Counted from the first letter of the stretch, positions 22,318-32,868 are shown. The stretch is 64,000 nucleotides of DNA from Falsiroseomonas oleicola (GCF_019029495.1 NZ_JAERQM010000002.1:620001-684000), one strand, 5' to 3'. A program made the numbers and translations. The notes: a model not told the origin generated them from the letters alone.

Positions 22318-23748
22318 TCAGACGGCGGTCCCGCCGATGGTCAGCCCCATCATCTTCAGGGTCGGCTGGCCGACGCCCACCGGCACGCCCTGGCCCTGCT
22401 TGCCGCAGGTGCCGATGCCGGCATCCAGCGCCATGTCATTGCCGACCATCGCCACCTTGGTCAGCGCATCCGGCCCGTTGCCGATCAGCGTTGCGCCCTT
22501 CACCGGCGCGCCGATCTTCCCATCCTCGATCAGATAGGCCTCGCTGGCGGAAAACACGAACTTGCCGGAGGTGATGTCCACCTGGCCACCGCCGAAATTC
22601 ACCGCGTAGATGCCGCGCTTCACGCTGGCCAGGATCTCGCCGGGGTCGCGGTCGCCACCCAGCATCACCGTATTGGTCATGCGCGGCATCGGGATATGGG
22701 CATGGGACTGGCGGCGGCCATTGCCGGTCGGCGCCACGCCCATCAGCCGGGCATTCTGCCGGTCCTGCAGGAAGCCCACCAGGATGCCGTCCTCGATCAG
22801 CGTGGTGCGCCCCGAGGGCGTGCCCTCATCATCCACGCTCAGCGAGCCGCGGCGATCCGGCATGGTGCCGTCATCCACCACGGTGACGCCGGGGGAGGCG
22901 ATGCGCTGGCCGAGCAACCCCGCGAAAGCGCTGGTCTTCTTGCGGTTGAAGTCGCCCTCCAGCCCATGGCCGATCGCCTCGTGCAGCAGGATGCCGGGCC
23001 AGCCCGGGCCGAGCACCACCTCCATTTCGCCTGCCGGGGCGGGCACGCTGTCGAGGTTCAGCAGCGCCTGGCGCAGGGCTTCCTCCACCGCGGCCTTCCA
23101 GGTGGCCTGGTTCAGCACGCGTTCATAGGCGAAGCGGCCGCCGGTGCCGGTGCTGCCGGTCTCCCGCCGCCCATTCGATTCCACCACCACGGCGACGTTC
23201 AGCCGCACCAGCGGGCGCAGGTCGGCCACCCGGGAGCCATCCGGGCGCAGGATCTGCACCGCCTGCCATTCGCCGAAGATGGAGGCCATCACCTGCTTCA
23301 CCCGGGGGTCGCGGGCGCGGGCATAGGCGTCGATCTCCGCCAGCATCTCCGTCTTGGTGGCGAATTCCATGGCGGACAGCGGGTTCAGCTCGGAATAGAG
23401 CCGGGTGTTGGTGGCGCGGGGGCCGACATCCAGCGTGCCGGAATGGCCGGCGGCCACCGCCTTCACCGTCTCCGCGGCGCGACCCAGCGCGGCCTCGGTG
23501 ATCTCCGCCGCATGGGCATAGCCGGCGGCCTCGCCGGCCACGCTTCGCAGGCCAAAGCCGCTGGTGACATCGAAGCTGGCGGAGCGGATGCGGCTGTCCT
23601 CCAGCGTGATCCCCTCGCTCTCCCGGTGTTCGAGGAACAATTCGCCATCCTCGGCGCCTGCGGTGGCGAGGCGGGTCAGGCGCTCGGCCTCCGCACGGTC
23701 CAGCCGGGCAAAGAACAGCGCATCGGTGGCAGCCAGGGCGTCGGTCAC
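22318..23748 (-). CDS. tldD: TldD metalloprotease subunit
   Basis: A 476-residue protein of the TldD/PmbA family. TldD and TldE (PmbA) form a zinc-dependent protease that trims peptides such as microcin B17 precursor and unfolded chains. The metal motif HEAIGHGLEGD (HExxxH, near residues 256-262) marks the catalytic TldD subunit. The C-terminal GVGQPTLKMMGLTIGGTAV is typical. GTG start at 23748 overlaps the histidine-kinase stop by four bases (GTGA). No pmbA/tldE is in the window. Length matches the family (about 470-480). Confidence 0.95.
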   Translation of the reverse strand: MTDALAATDALFFARLDRAEAERLTRLATAGAEDGELFLEHRESEGITLEDSRIRSASFDVTSGFGLRSVAGEAAGYAHAAEITEAALGRAAETVKAVAAGHSGTLDVGPRATNTRLYSELNPLSAMEFATKTEMLAEIDAYARARDPRVKQVMASIFGEWQAVQILRPDGSRVADLRPLVRLNVAVVVESNGRRETGSTGTGGRFAYERVLNQATWKAAVEEALRQALLNLDSVPAPAGEMEVVLGPGWPGILLHEAIGHGLEGDFNRKKTSAFAGLLGQRIASPGVTVVDDGTMPDRRGSLSVDDEGTPSGRTTLIEDGILVGFLQDRQNARLMGVAPTGNGRRQSHAHIPMPRMTNTVMLGGDRDPGEILASVKRGIYAVNFGGGQVDITSGKFVFSASEAYLIEDGKIGAPVKGATLIGNGPDALTKVAMVGNDMALDAGIGTCGKQGQGVPVGVGQPTLKMMGLTIGGTAV

Positions 23749-26033
23749 GGCGAGTCCTTCACAGGCGTTGTGACGGGATATGGGGTCCCGGCCGCCAAGT
23801 CACCTGGCGGCGGCATGGCGATCAGCCGGTCGGCCGGGAAGCGCAGAATGGCGACGGTGCCGGGGCCGGATGGTGTTTCCAGCCCCACCGTGCCGCCCAG
23901 GGCCTCCGCCAGGCTGCGTGCCAGATACAGGCCGAGGCCGGAGCCATGGAAGCGGCGGGCCAGGGAATTGTCCACCTGGGTGAAGGGCTCGAACACCCTT
24001 TCCCGGTCCTCGGGCGCGATACCGATGCCGGTATCGGCGATGCGGATCGCCAGCCCCTCGGCGGAGGTGGTGGCGGTCAGGGTGATGTGGCCACCGGCCG
24101 GGGTGAACTTCACCGCGTTGGACAGAAGCTGCACCAGCAACTGGTGCAGACGCTTCGCATCGCTGCGCAATGAGGGCAGGCCCTGTGGCACCTCCATCAC
24201 CAGCGTCAGCCCGGCGCGTTCCGCCTCCACCGCGATCGCCGCACGGGCGCCGGCGAGCAGCGGGGCCAGTTCCACCGGCGCTTCGGCCATCTCCAGCGCC
24301 CCGGTCTGGCTGCGCGCCACATCCAGGATGTCGTCGATCAGCAGCAGCAGGTGGCGCCCGGCCTCGTTGATCCAGCGGGCATAATCCTCCTGCCGCTTGC
24401 GGTCGCGTTCGCCGGCCAGCGCCTCGGAATAGCCGATCACCGCATTCAGCGGGGTGCGCAGCTCATGGCTCATCGTCGCCAGGAAGCGGGACTTGGCCTC
24501 GGAGGCGGCCTCCGCCGCGACCCGGGCGCGCTCCAGCTCGGCGCGGATGCGGTATTCCTCCGTCACATCGGTGAAGGTCATGACGAAGCCCCCATCCGCC
24601 ATGGGGTCGGAGGTGACCTCGATCACCCGGCCATCGCGGGTGCTGCGGTGGTAGGCGTAGGATTTGGTCCGGTCATTGGCCTTGGCGCGCGCCGCCGATT
24701 CCGCCGAGATCTCGCCACGGCGGACCTGCTCGTCCAGCACCTCATTCACGGCCCTGCCGGGTTGGAGGAAGGAGTCCGGCAGGCCGATCAGCGCCGCGGT
24801 GCGGCTGTTGATGGTCAGCAGCCGGTGGTCCGGGCCATACATGCAGATGCCCTGGCGGATCGACCCCTGCATCGCCTCCAGCATCGCGGCGCGGTGGCTG
24901 GCCTCGGATTCGGCGCGATGGAGGGCGGTGACGTCGGTCAGGACGCTGATATGGCCGCCATCCGGCAGCGGCGCGACGCGGCTTTCCACAGCCGTGCCGT
25001 TCGGCCGCACATGCCGCAACAACCCGCCATCTGTCGCCTCGGTGGGGCGGCGCAGCACCAGGGCCGCTTCCTCGGCGGTGAACTCCCTCTCTGCCAGGCG
25101 CCGCGCCACCAGATCCTCCAGCTTTTCCCCCCTGGCGATGGGGGAGCCGGCCATGATCGAGACATAGGCCCGGTTGAACCTGGCGACGCGGCGGTCGGGC
25201 GTGAAGACGCAGACGCCGTGCGGCAGCGCCTCCAGCACCCCGTCCAGCAGGGCGGCGCGTTGGCTGGCCTCATCCTCCGCGCGTTTGAGCGCGGTGATAT
25301 CGTCCAGCTCGATCATGAAGCCGCCGGGGGGCAGTGGCTGGCTGCCGATGCGCAGCACATCGCCATTCGGGCGCGTGCGCTGGCGCGTGCCGGACTGGAA
25401 GCGGCCATGCGCCATGCGGTCGGCTGTCTCCCGCACCTCCGCCGCATCCATCTCGCCGCGTTCCTGCAGCAGGTCCAGGATCTCCCGATGCGTGATGCCC
25501 GGGTGGACGCCGCCGCCGGACAGGCCGATCAGGGACTCATAGGCCGTGTTGGAGAGGGTCAGCCGCAGGTCCGAATTGAAGACCGCGACACCGGATTGCA
25601 GCCGCGCCAGCACCGTCTCCAGCAGGCGGGCGCGCAGGGTGGCTTCCGTCTCGGCGCGATGGATCGCGGTGACATCGGTGGTGCAGGTCATGAAGCCGCC
25701 CCCGGGCAGGGGGCGGCTTTCGGTCAGGCCGATGCGGCCGGTGCGGCTGCGCACCAGGCGGCTATGCGGCTGGCTTCGGTCGATGGACAGCAGCGCGCGG
25801 ATGATCTGGGCCGGGTCGCCGGGGCCATAGGCGCCGTTCCAGGCGAGAAAGCCGATCATCTCCGCCAGGCTGGTCCCGGGCAGCACCGCCGCGGGGTCGA
25901 GGCCGTGCCAGGCGAAGCTGACATCGCTGGCGAGCACCAGGCGATGCTCCGCGTCATAGACCGTCACGGCGACCGGCAGCGCCGCGAGAAGCGCGCGCAG
26001 CCGGTCCACCGGGGCGGTGGGAGAAGATGTCAC
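23745..26033 (-). CDS. Multi-PAS sensor histidine kinase
   Basis: A 762-residue cytoplasmic-type hybrid-free kinase. Four PAS-like domains in tandem (about 12-130, 135-250, 250-370, 375-490), each ending in a TDVTA/DDITAL-type boundary, are followed by HisKA (MSHELRTPLNAVIGYSE, His near 520) and HATPase_c (N box LLSNAVKFTP, G1 IADTGIGIA, G2 GSGLGLYLARSL near 700). No membrane segment and no receiver domain are seen, so it senses an internal cue and needs a separate response regulator, not in the window. GTG 26033 is chosen because it overlaps the heme A synthase stop by four bases. The longer frame to 26945 lies inside that gene. Confidence 0.88.
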   Translation of the reverse strand: MTSSPTAPVDRLRALLAALPVAVTVYDAEHRLVLASDVSFAWHGLDPAAVLPGTSLAEMIGFLAWNGAYGPGDPAQIIRALLSIDRSQPHSRLVRSRTGRIGLTESRPLPGGGFMTCTTDVTAIHRAETEATLRARLLETVLARLQSGVAVFNSDLRLTLSNTAYESLIGLSGGGVHPGITHREILDLLQERGEMDAAEVRETADRMAHGRFQSGTRQRTRPNGDVLRIGSQPLPPGGFMIELDDITALKRAEDEASQRAALLDGVLEALPHGVCVFTPDRRVARFNRAYVSIMAGSPIARGEKLEDLVARRLAEREFTAEEAALVLRRPTEATDGGLLRHVRPNGTAVESRVAPLPDGGHISVLTDVTALHRAESEASHRAAMLEAMQGSIRQGICMYGPDHRLLTINSRTAALIGLPDSFLQPGRAVNEVLDEQVRRGEISAESAARAKANDRTKSYAYHRSTRDGRVIEVTSDPMADGGFVMTFTDVTEEYRIRAELERARVAAEAASEAKSRFLATMSHELRTPLNAVIGYSEALAGERDRKRQEDYARWINEAGRHLLLLIDDILDVARSQTGALEMAEAPVELAPLLAGARAAIAVEAERAGLTLVMEVPQGLPSLRSDAKRLHQLLVQLLSNAVKFTPAGGHITLTATTSAEGLAIRIADTGIGIAPEDRERVFEPFTQVDNSLARRFHGSGLGLYLARSLAEALGGTVGLETPSGPGTVAILRFPADRLIAMPPPGDLAAGTPYPVTTPVKDSP

Positions 26034-27097
26034 GGGGGGGAGGGCGACGGCCGCAGCGCGTGCAACGCGACCAGCGCCGTGGTCAGCACCAGCACCGCCA
26101 CCGCCTGGTGCAGCGTGCCGAGCGACACTGGCACCACGTGGACCAGCGTGGCGACGCCGAGGGCATATTGCAGGGCGACCGCGGCGCCGAAGCCGAGCAC
26201 GGCGCTGCGGGCCAATCCCGGCGGCAGCCGCCGCAGCGCCGCCCAGACCGCGCCGATGGCGAACAGCCCTGTCAGGGTCGCCAGCAGGCGATGGTTGAAC
26301 TGCACCGCGGCGACATTGGCGGTCAGGTTGGTCCACGCCGGTGACAGCAGCCAATAGCCGTCCGGCACCAACTGGCCATCCATCAGCGGGAAGGTGTTGA
26401 AGCTCAGCCCGGCGCGGATGCCGGCCACGAAGCCGCCGGCCAGCATGGCGCCCACCAGCGTCCAGACCGCCACCTTCAGCATGCGCCGCGCCGGACGTGC
26501 CGCCGGCGGCGCATCGCCCTGTGGCCGCAGCAGGCCGAGCGCGGTCCAGACCAGGGCGGCATAGATCAGCAGCGCCAGCCCCAGATGGATCACCAGGCGA
26601 TAGGGGGAGACGGCGGTGCGATCCGCCTCGAAGCCGGAGGCGACCATGTACCAGCCGACGGCGCCCTGAAGCCCGCCCAGTGCCAGCAGGCCCAGCAGCC
26701 GGCCCTTCGATCCTGCGGGAATCTGGCCGCGCAGCCAGAACCAGGCGAGGCCGGCGGCATAGGCCAGCCCGATCAGCCGGCCCCAGAAACGGTGGATCCA
26801 TTCCAGCCAGAAGATCTGCTTGAAGCCCTCGATCCCGAAACCCTGGTTGACCAGGGCATATTGCGGGATGGTGCGATACAGTTCGTAAAGCCGCTGCCAC
26901 TCCGCCTCGCTCAGCGGCGGCAGGGTGCCGGACAACGGCGCCCATTCCATGATCGACAGGCCCGAGCCGGTCAGCCGGGTGGCGCCACCGATGGCCACCA
27001 TGATCCAGACCAGCCCGGCGACGCCGAACAGCCAGGTGGCCACGGCGCGGGTGGCGCCGCGCTGGGTGATGTCAGGAGGCGGGGGATCGAAGGGCAT
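26030..27097 (-). CDS. ctaA: Heme A synthase (COX15/CtaA)
   Basis: A 355-residue inner-membrane protein with about eight transmembrane helices that oxidises heme O to heme A for cytochrome oxidase. Conserved features: GGATRLTGSGLSIMEW near the N-terminus, WLEWIHRFWGRLIGL with a heme-ligand His, RLVIHLGLALLIY (His), FNHRLLATLTGL (His) and SLGTLHQAVAVLVL (His). These are the paired His ligands of COX15. Start ATG 27097; the frame is open further upstream to 27403, but this overlaps the opposite gene. It overlaps the kinase gene by four bases, so the pair is translationally coupled. Confidence 0.93.
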   Translation of the reverse strand: MPFDPPPPDITQRGATRAVATWLFGVAGLVWIMVAIGGATRLTGSGLSIMEWAPLSGTLPPLSEAEWQRLYELYRTIPQYALVNQGFGIEGFKQIFWLEWIHRFWGRLIGLAYAAGLAWFWLRGQIPAGSKGRLLGLLALGGLQGAVGWYMVASGFEADRTAVSPYRLVIHLGLALLIYAALVWTALGLLRPQGDAPPAARPARRMLKVAVWTLVGAMLAGGFVAGIRAGLSFNTFPLMDGQLVPDGYWLLSPAWTNLTANVAAVQFNHRLLATLTGLFAIGAVWAALRRLPPGLARSAVLGFGAAVALQYALGVATLVHVVPVSLGTLHQAVAVLVLTTALVALHALRPSPSPP

Positions 27098-27194
27098 GGC
27101 GGGACATATATAAGGCGCGGGGCATTTTTGCAGCATCCCGCGCCCTCGGCCACCCCGCTTGCCGCCCGCTCCGCCCCCTGCTACCCCGCGCCTC

Positions 27195-28004
27195 ATGGCC
27201 CCCGACCCGTTCCAGAGGCCGGAGCGGCCCGTCCCTGCCAATCCGGACCTGCCCCCGCACAGCGACACGCCGTTGATTTCGGTGGTCATCCCCATGCGCA
27301 ACGAGGGTCCGAACGTCCTGCCGCTGATCGAGGAGATCGCACAGGCTTTGGCCGGCACGGCCCATGAGATCGTCTGCGTCGATGACGGTTCCTCCGACGA
27401 CACGCTGGCCCGGCTGACGGAGGCCGCGGCGCGCTACCCGGTCGTGGTGCTGCGCCATGCGCAATCCTGCGGCCAGTCGGCCGGCGTGGTCAGCGGCGTG
27501 CTGGCGGCGCGGGCCGCGTGGATCGCGACGCTGGATGGTGATGGCCAGAACGACCCTGCGGATATCCCGGCGCTCTGGGCGCGGGCCCAGGGCCTGAGCC
27601 AGGGCCAGGCGGACCTGCTGGTGGCCGGGCATCGCACGAAGCGCAAGGACAGCGGCGTGAAGCGGGTGACCAGCCGCCTGGCCAATGCCGTCCGTGCCCA
27701 ACTGCTGGGCGATGCGACGCCGGATACCGGCTGCGGGCTGAAGGTGTTTCCGCGCGCCTTGTTCCTGGAACTGCCGCGCTTCGACCACATGCACCGCTAT
27801 CTGCCGGCCCTGGTGCTGCGCGCCGGGGGGCGGGTGGTGAGCGAGCCGGTGAACCACCGGCCGCGCCTTCGGGGCCAATCCAACTACGGCACGCTGGACC
27901 GGCTGCTGGTCAGCATCTCCGATATGCTGGGCGTGATCTGGCTGCAGCGCCGCTGGAAGCGGCCGCGCGCGGAACGCGTGGCGCCCGCGCCGCCGCCGGG
28001 CTGA
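27195..28004 (+). CDS. Family 2 glycosyltransferase, dolichol-phosphate-mannose synthase type
   Basis: A 269-residue GT2 enzyme with ISVVIPMRNEGPNVLPLIEE, IVCVDDGSSDDTL and the metal-binding IATLDGDGQNDPAD (DxD near 114), then a DTGCGLKVFPR acceptor region and HRPRLRGQSNYG. These motifs match polyprenyl-phosphate sugar transferases that make a lipid-linked sugar donor at the inner membrane. No transmembrane helix follows, as in the short DPM1 type. It lies two bases upstream of a TVP38-type membrane protein, and diverges from heme A synthase. The sugar and acceptor are unknown. Confidence 0.85.
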   Translation: MAPDPFQRPERPVPANPDLPPHSDTPLISVVIPMRNEGPNVLPLIEEIAQALAGTAHEIVCVDDGSSDDTLARLTEAAARYPVVVLRHAQSCGQSAGVVSGVLAARAAWIATLDGDGQNDPADIPALWARAQGLSQGQADLLVAGHRTKRKDSGVKRVTSRLANAVRAQLLGDATPDTGCGLKVFPRALFLELPRFDHMHRYLPALVLRAGGRVVSEPVNHRPRLRGQSNYGTLDRLLVSISDMLGVIWLQRRWKRPRAERVAPAPPPG

Positions 28005-28006
28005 GC

Positions 28007-28684
28007 ATGGCGGAACGCTGGCGCTCCATCGCGAAGCTGCTGCTGCTGGCGGCCGGGCTGCTGGCGGCGGGCGCCCTGCTGCGGCAGATGGGCGGGGTGC
28101 CCGGCACCGGCTGGATCGATCGCGAAATCCGCGGCGAGGGGCTGTGGGGCGAGATGATCTTCGTGCTGGTCGGTGCCGCGCTGACGGCCGCCGGGGTGCC
28201 ACGGCAGAGCATCGCCTTTCTCGGTGGCTACGGCTTCGGCACGGTGCTGGGCACGGCGCTGGGCCTGCTGGCGCAGTTGCTGGGATGCGCCGCCACCTAT
28301 GCCTGGGCGCGGCTGCTGGGGCGGGCATGGGCGGAGCGGCGGATGGCTGGGCGCTTCGGCCACCGGCTGCGGCCGCTGCGCGACACGCTTCAGGCACAGC
28401 CCTTCGCCGCCACCCTGGCGCTGCGGCTGCTGCCGGTGGGGAACAACCTGGCGCTGAACCTGTTGGGGGGAATGGCCGGTCTGGCGGCGGGCCCTTTCCT
28501 CGCGGCCTCCGCGCTCGGCTACCTGCCGCAGACGGTGGTCTTCGCGCTGCTCGGCAAGGGGATTCGCGTGGAGGGCGCCTGGCAGCTCGGGCTGGCGGCG
28601 GCACTGCTGGCGGTGTCCTTCGGGCTCGGCCTGTGGCTGCTGCGGCGGCACCGGGCGGCGCGGGCCCTCGATGACGAAAGCTGA
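28007..28684 (+). CDS. TVP38/TMEM64 (VTT-domain) membrane protein
   Basis: A 225-residue inner-membrane protein with a VTT/SNARE-associated domain: hydrophobic helices around 8-25, 42-60, 65-95, 135-165 and 175-210, with AFLGGYGFGTVLGTALGLLA and the conserved RLLPVGNNLALNLLGGMAGL segment. Members of the family move or scramble lipids, including polyprenyl-phosphate carriers. It begins two bases after the glycosyltransferase stop, so the two probably work on the same lipid-linked sugar pathway (inference). It ends at a 14-base tandem duplication at its stop. Confidence 0.8.
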   Translation: MAERWRSIAKLLLLAAGLLAAGALLRQMGGVPGTGWIDREIRGEGLWGEMIFVLVGAALTAAGVPRQSIAFLGGYGFGTVLGTALGLLAQLLGCAATYAWARLLGRAWAERRMAGRFGHRLRPLRDTLQAQPFAATLALRLLPVGNNLALNLLGGMAGLAAGPFLAASALGYLPQTVVFALLGKGIRVEGAWQLGLAAALLAVSFGLGLWLLRRHRAARALDDES

Positions 28685-28755
28685 ATGACGAAAGCTGAGC
28701 GGCGGCTTGCGCCGCATCAAGGACGACCCAGCTCGCCTGGGTGAAAGGAGGCGTC

Positions 28756-29949
28756 ATGGATACGGATGTCGCCATCATCGGGGCTGGCCCCGCCGGACTC
28801 GCCTTGGCCTGCGCCCTCGCGGGCAGCGGATTGCGCGTGACGCTGCTGGAGCGGGCGCCCGAGGCGGCCATCGCCGAGCCCGCCTTCGATGGGCGGGAGA
28901 TCGCGCTGACCCATCGCTCCCAGGCCATCCTGCGGGACCTCGGCGCCTGGGGACGGATTCCGGCTGCCGAGACCGCGCCGCTGCGGGAGGCGAAGGTGCT
29001 GAACGGTGCCTCGCCGCTGGCGCTGCGCTTCGCGCCGGGGCGGGCAGGGGAGCCGCTCGGCCGGCTGGTGCCAAACCAGTTGATCCGCCGCGCCCTGTTC
29101 GAGGCGGCCGCCACCACGGAGGCGCGGCTGGTCGCCGGGCGCGCCGTCACCGGCCTGGCGCTGGCACCGCAAGGCGCCAGGGTGACGCTGGAGGGCGGGG
29201 AGGTGGCGACCGCCCGGCTCGTCGTCGCGGCGGATTCGCGCTTCTCGGAGGCGCGGCGCCTGGCCGGGATCGGCGCGGCGATGCTGGATTTCGGGCGCAC
29301 CATGATCGTGGCCCGCGTGGCGCATGAGGCGCCGCATGGCGGCGTGGCGACCGAATGGTTCGGCCATGGCCAGACCATCGCCATGCTGCCGCTGAACGGG
29401 GCGATGTCCTCCGTCGTGCTGACCCTCCCGCCCGCCGAGGCCGCGGCGGCGATGGCGATGACGCCGGAGGCTTTCGGGGCGGAGGTGACGCGGCGCTATG
29501 CGGCACGGCTTGGCGCCATGATCCTGGCCGGCACGCGGCATGCCTATCCGCTGGTCGCGGCCTATGCCCATCGCTTCGCCGGGCGGCGCTTTGCCTTGCT
29601 GGGGGATGCGGCTGTGGGGATGCATCCGGTGACGGCGCATGGCTTCAACTTCGGCCTGTCCGGCGCCGAGATCCTGGCGCGCGAAATCCGTCGTGGCGCT
29701 GATCCCGGGGCGATCGCCGGGCTGTTCCGCTACGCCACCGCACATCGGGGGGCGACCCTGCCGCTGTTCCTGGCGACCAATGCGGTGGCGCGGCTGTATT
29801 CGGATGACCGCGCCCCGGCGCGGCTGGCGCGTGCGGCTCTGATCGGGGCGGGGGCCATGCTGGCGCCGCTGCGGCGGGCGATCGTGGGCCGGCTGATGGA
29901 TGCGGCACCTGGCCATTCCAGGGGGCATATCGGCGCAGAATTGAAATGA
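28756..29949 (+). CDS. UbiH/COQ6-family FAD hydroxylase (ubiquinone synthesis type)
   Basis: A 397-residue flavoprotein monooxygenase. The Rossmann GAGPAG motif sits near residue 10; DGREIALTHRSQ follows, and the second FAD motif RRFALLGDAAVGMHPVTAHG is near 280. These are the ubiquinone hydroxylase signatures. It is close to UbiM/UbiH-type enzymes that hydroxylate the ring during ubiquinone synthesis. The exact ring position cannot be told from sequence alone. ATG 28756 has an AAAGGAGG ribosome site at 28744-28751 (the ATGG further up is less likely). Single gene; no other ubi gene in the window. Confidence 0.87.
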   Translation: MDTDVAIIGAGPAGLALACALAGSGLRVTLLERAPEAAIAEPAFDGREIALTHRSQAILRDLGAWGRIPAAETAPLREAKVLNGASPLALRFAPGRAGEPLGRLVPNQLIRRALFEAAATTEARLVAGRAVTGLALAPQGARVTLEGGEVATARLVVAADSRFSEARRLAGIGAAMLDFGRTMIVARVAHEAPHGGVATEWFGHGQTIAMLPLNGAMSSVVLTLPPAEAAAAMAMTPEAFGAEVTRRYAARLGAMILAGTRHAYPLVAAYAHRFAGRRFALLGDAAVGMHPVTAHGFNFGLSGAEILAREIRRGADPGAIAGLFRYATAHRGATLPLFLATNAVARLYSDDRAPARLARAALIGAGAMLAPLRRAIVGRLMDAAPGHSRGHIGAELK

Positions 29950-30072
29950 CGAGAGATTAAATTCCTCGATTCTGGCAACGTGCCACCCTGTCGCAGGGAG
30001 GCGCACCATCAGGGACCACGCCAGCGAATTCGAGGCGAAGCTGACCAAGCCCTGCCGGAGCCGTCATGGCAG

Positions 30073-30096
30073 CGGACCGGTCACTTGACCGGTCCG
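30073..30096. promoter_or_regulatory. Perfect 11-bp inverted repeat (CGGACCGGTCA / TGACCGGTCCG)
   Basis: CGGACCGGTCA (30073-30083), two bases, TGACCGGTCCG (30086-30096). It lies in the 210-base gap between the convergent hydroxylase and usg genes. With no T-run it does not look like a strong terminator. It could be an operator, a recombination site, or simply a hairpin at the end of both transcripts. Confidence 0.4.
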
Positions 30097-30160
30097 AGCG
30101 CCCGACGTTTGAGGTCGGCCCGTAGCGGTCACGCGATAGGGCCGGTGATGTCATGCCTGC

Positions 30161-30445
30161 TCAGTGCAGGATGAACTGCCCCCCCGCATAGCGCAGCTCC
30201 GCCGGGCGGGTGAGGGCGGTGGAGGCGACGCGGACGGAATGCAGCGGGCCCTCGATCTCCCGCTGCCAGAAGGCCAGGAACTTGCCGAGCGCCGGGAAGC
30301 TCGGCGCCAGGTCGTGCTTCTGCCAGATGAAGGTCTGCAGCAGGCCGGGATGGTCCGGCATGTGGTACAGGATCTCGGCGGTGGTCAGGTGCCAGTCGGG
30401 GATGGCGGCGAGACGGGCGAAGCGTTCCAGGCCTTCGAGTTGCAT
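30161..30445 (-). CDS. usg: Usg-family protein
   Basis: A 94-residue protein of the small alphaproteobacterial Usg family, known from tryptophan-operon neighbourhoods but of unknown function. The pattern is clear: HLTTAEILYHMPDHPGLLQ, FIWQKHDLAPSFP, FLAFWQREIEGPLHSVRVA and a short C-terminal ELRYAGGQFILH. ATG 30445 has an AAGGAG ribosome site upstream. The longer frame to 30520 adds unrelated sequence. It diverges from groES across a 290-base regulatory region. Confidence 0.85.
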   Translation of the reverse strand: MQLEGLERFARLAAIPDWHLTTAEILYHMPDHPGLLQTFIWQKHDLAPSFPALGKFLAFWQREIEGPLHSVRVASTALTRPAELRYAGGQFILH

Positions 30446-30570
30446 CGTGCTCCTTCCTGACCCTTCTGGGTCACTATCTGCGCGACATGCCGGGCGGTTC
30501 CTGCCCGGCACGGCGAGCATGGCATGGAGGGGTTAAGGGAGTGCAAGAAAAACCTTCATAATCAATCCAC

Positions 30571-30595
30571 TAGCACTCGCACTCTCTGAGTGCTG
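30571..30595. promoter_or_regulatory. CIRCE element 1 (HrcA operator)
   Basis: TAGCACTC (30571-30578), nine bases, GAGTGCTG (30588-30595). This is the classic CIRCE inverted repeat TTAGCACTC-N9-GAGTGCTAA with two mismatches. It binds the HrcA repressor, which releases groESL on heat stress. Confidence 0.85.
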
Positions 30596-30601
30596 CCGAG
30601 A

Positions 30602-30630
30602 CTTGACGAAAAAGGGGGCTTGGCCTACAT
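30602..30630 (+). promoter_or_regulatory. Probable sigma-32-like groESL promoter
   Basis: CTTGAC (30602-30607) and CCTACAT (30624-30630) are 16 bases apart, resembling an alphaproteobacterial heat-shock promoter (CTTG ... C-AT-rich -10). It lies between the two CIRCE elements, so HrcA bound on either side could block it. The exact start point is not proven. Confidence 0.55.
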
Positions 30631-30633
30631 CGC

Positions 30634-30658
30634 TGGCACTCCTCTGGGGGGAGTGCTA
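30634..30658. promoter_or_regulatory. CIRCE element 2 (HrcA operator)
   Basis: TGGCACTC (30634-30641), nine bases, GAGTGCTA (30651-30658). It is a second CIRCE copy 63 bases after the first and downstream of the likely promoter. Two operators suggest tighter control of groESL. Confidence 0.82.
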
Positions 30659-30737
30659 GCGGACGCCATAACGGGTTCGCTGGTCGCCGTTATCTCCGGA
30701 AGAGCTTGCCAATCACTGGAAGCGACAGGAGAAGTCC

Positions 30738-31049
30738 ATGGGCTTTCGTCCACTGCATGACCGCGTTCTCGTTCGCCGTGTCACGGCCGAAGAGAAGAGC
30801 AAGGGCGGCATCATCATCCCCGACACCGCCAAGGAAAAGCCGCAGGAAGGCGAAGTGATCGCCGTCGGCTCCGGCACCCTGAACGACAAGGGCGAGCTCC
30901 GCGCGCTCGACGTGAAGGCCGGCGACCGCATCCTGTTCGGCAAGTGGTCGGGCACCGAAGTGAAGCTCGATGGCGAGGAGCTCCTCATCATGAAGGAGTC
31001 CGACATCATGGGCATCCTCGACACCCCTTCCGTGGCGAAGGCGGCCTGA
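30738..31049 (+). CDS. groES: Co-chaperonin GroES
   Basis: A 103-residue co-chaperonin that caps the GroEL ring. Typical sequence: [20 protein letters not shown], then [20 protein letters not shown] (mobile loop) and [28 protein letters not shown] precedes ATG 30738. It lies upstream of groEL with a 98-base gap, under two CIRCE elements, the standard bacterial heat-shock operon. Confidence 0.98.
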   Translation: MGFRPLHDRVLVRRVTAEEKSKGGIIIPDTAKEKPQEGEVIAVGSGTLNDKGELRALDVKAGDRILFGKWSGTEVKLDGEELLIMKESDIMGILDTPSVAKAA

Positions 31050-31132
31050 CGACGGCGGAACGGGGCACGGCACGCCGCGCCCCATTTCCGGCCGCTCGGC
31101 CATTTCTTCGCTTGGTTTCCTCAACGGATTGA

Positions 31133-32794
<1,662 letters not shown>

Positions 32795-32868
32795 TCGCCT
32801 GGGGCTGCCGGATCGCTGCATCGCAGCGGGACGGCAGCTTCTCGTGAGCAGGATTTTGCCGAAAGAAG

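Noticed and set aside
23745-26945. 1066-residue form of the histidine kinase
   Set aside because: The first 304 residues lie over the heme A synthase gene in another frame. The GTG at 26033 with the GTGA overlap explains the true start.
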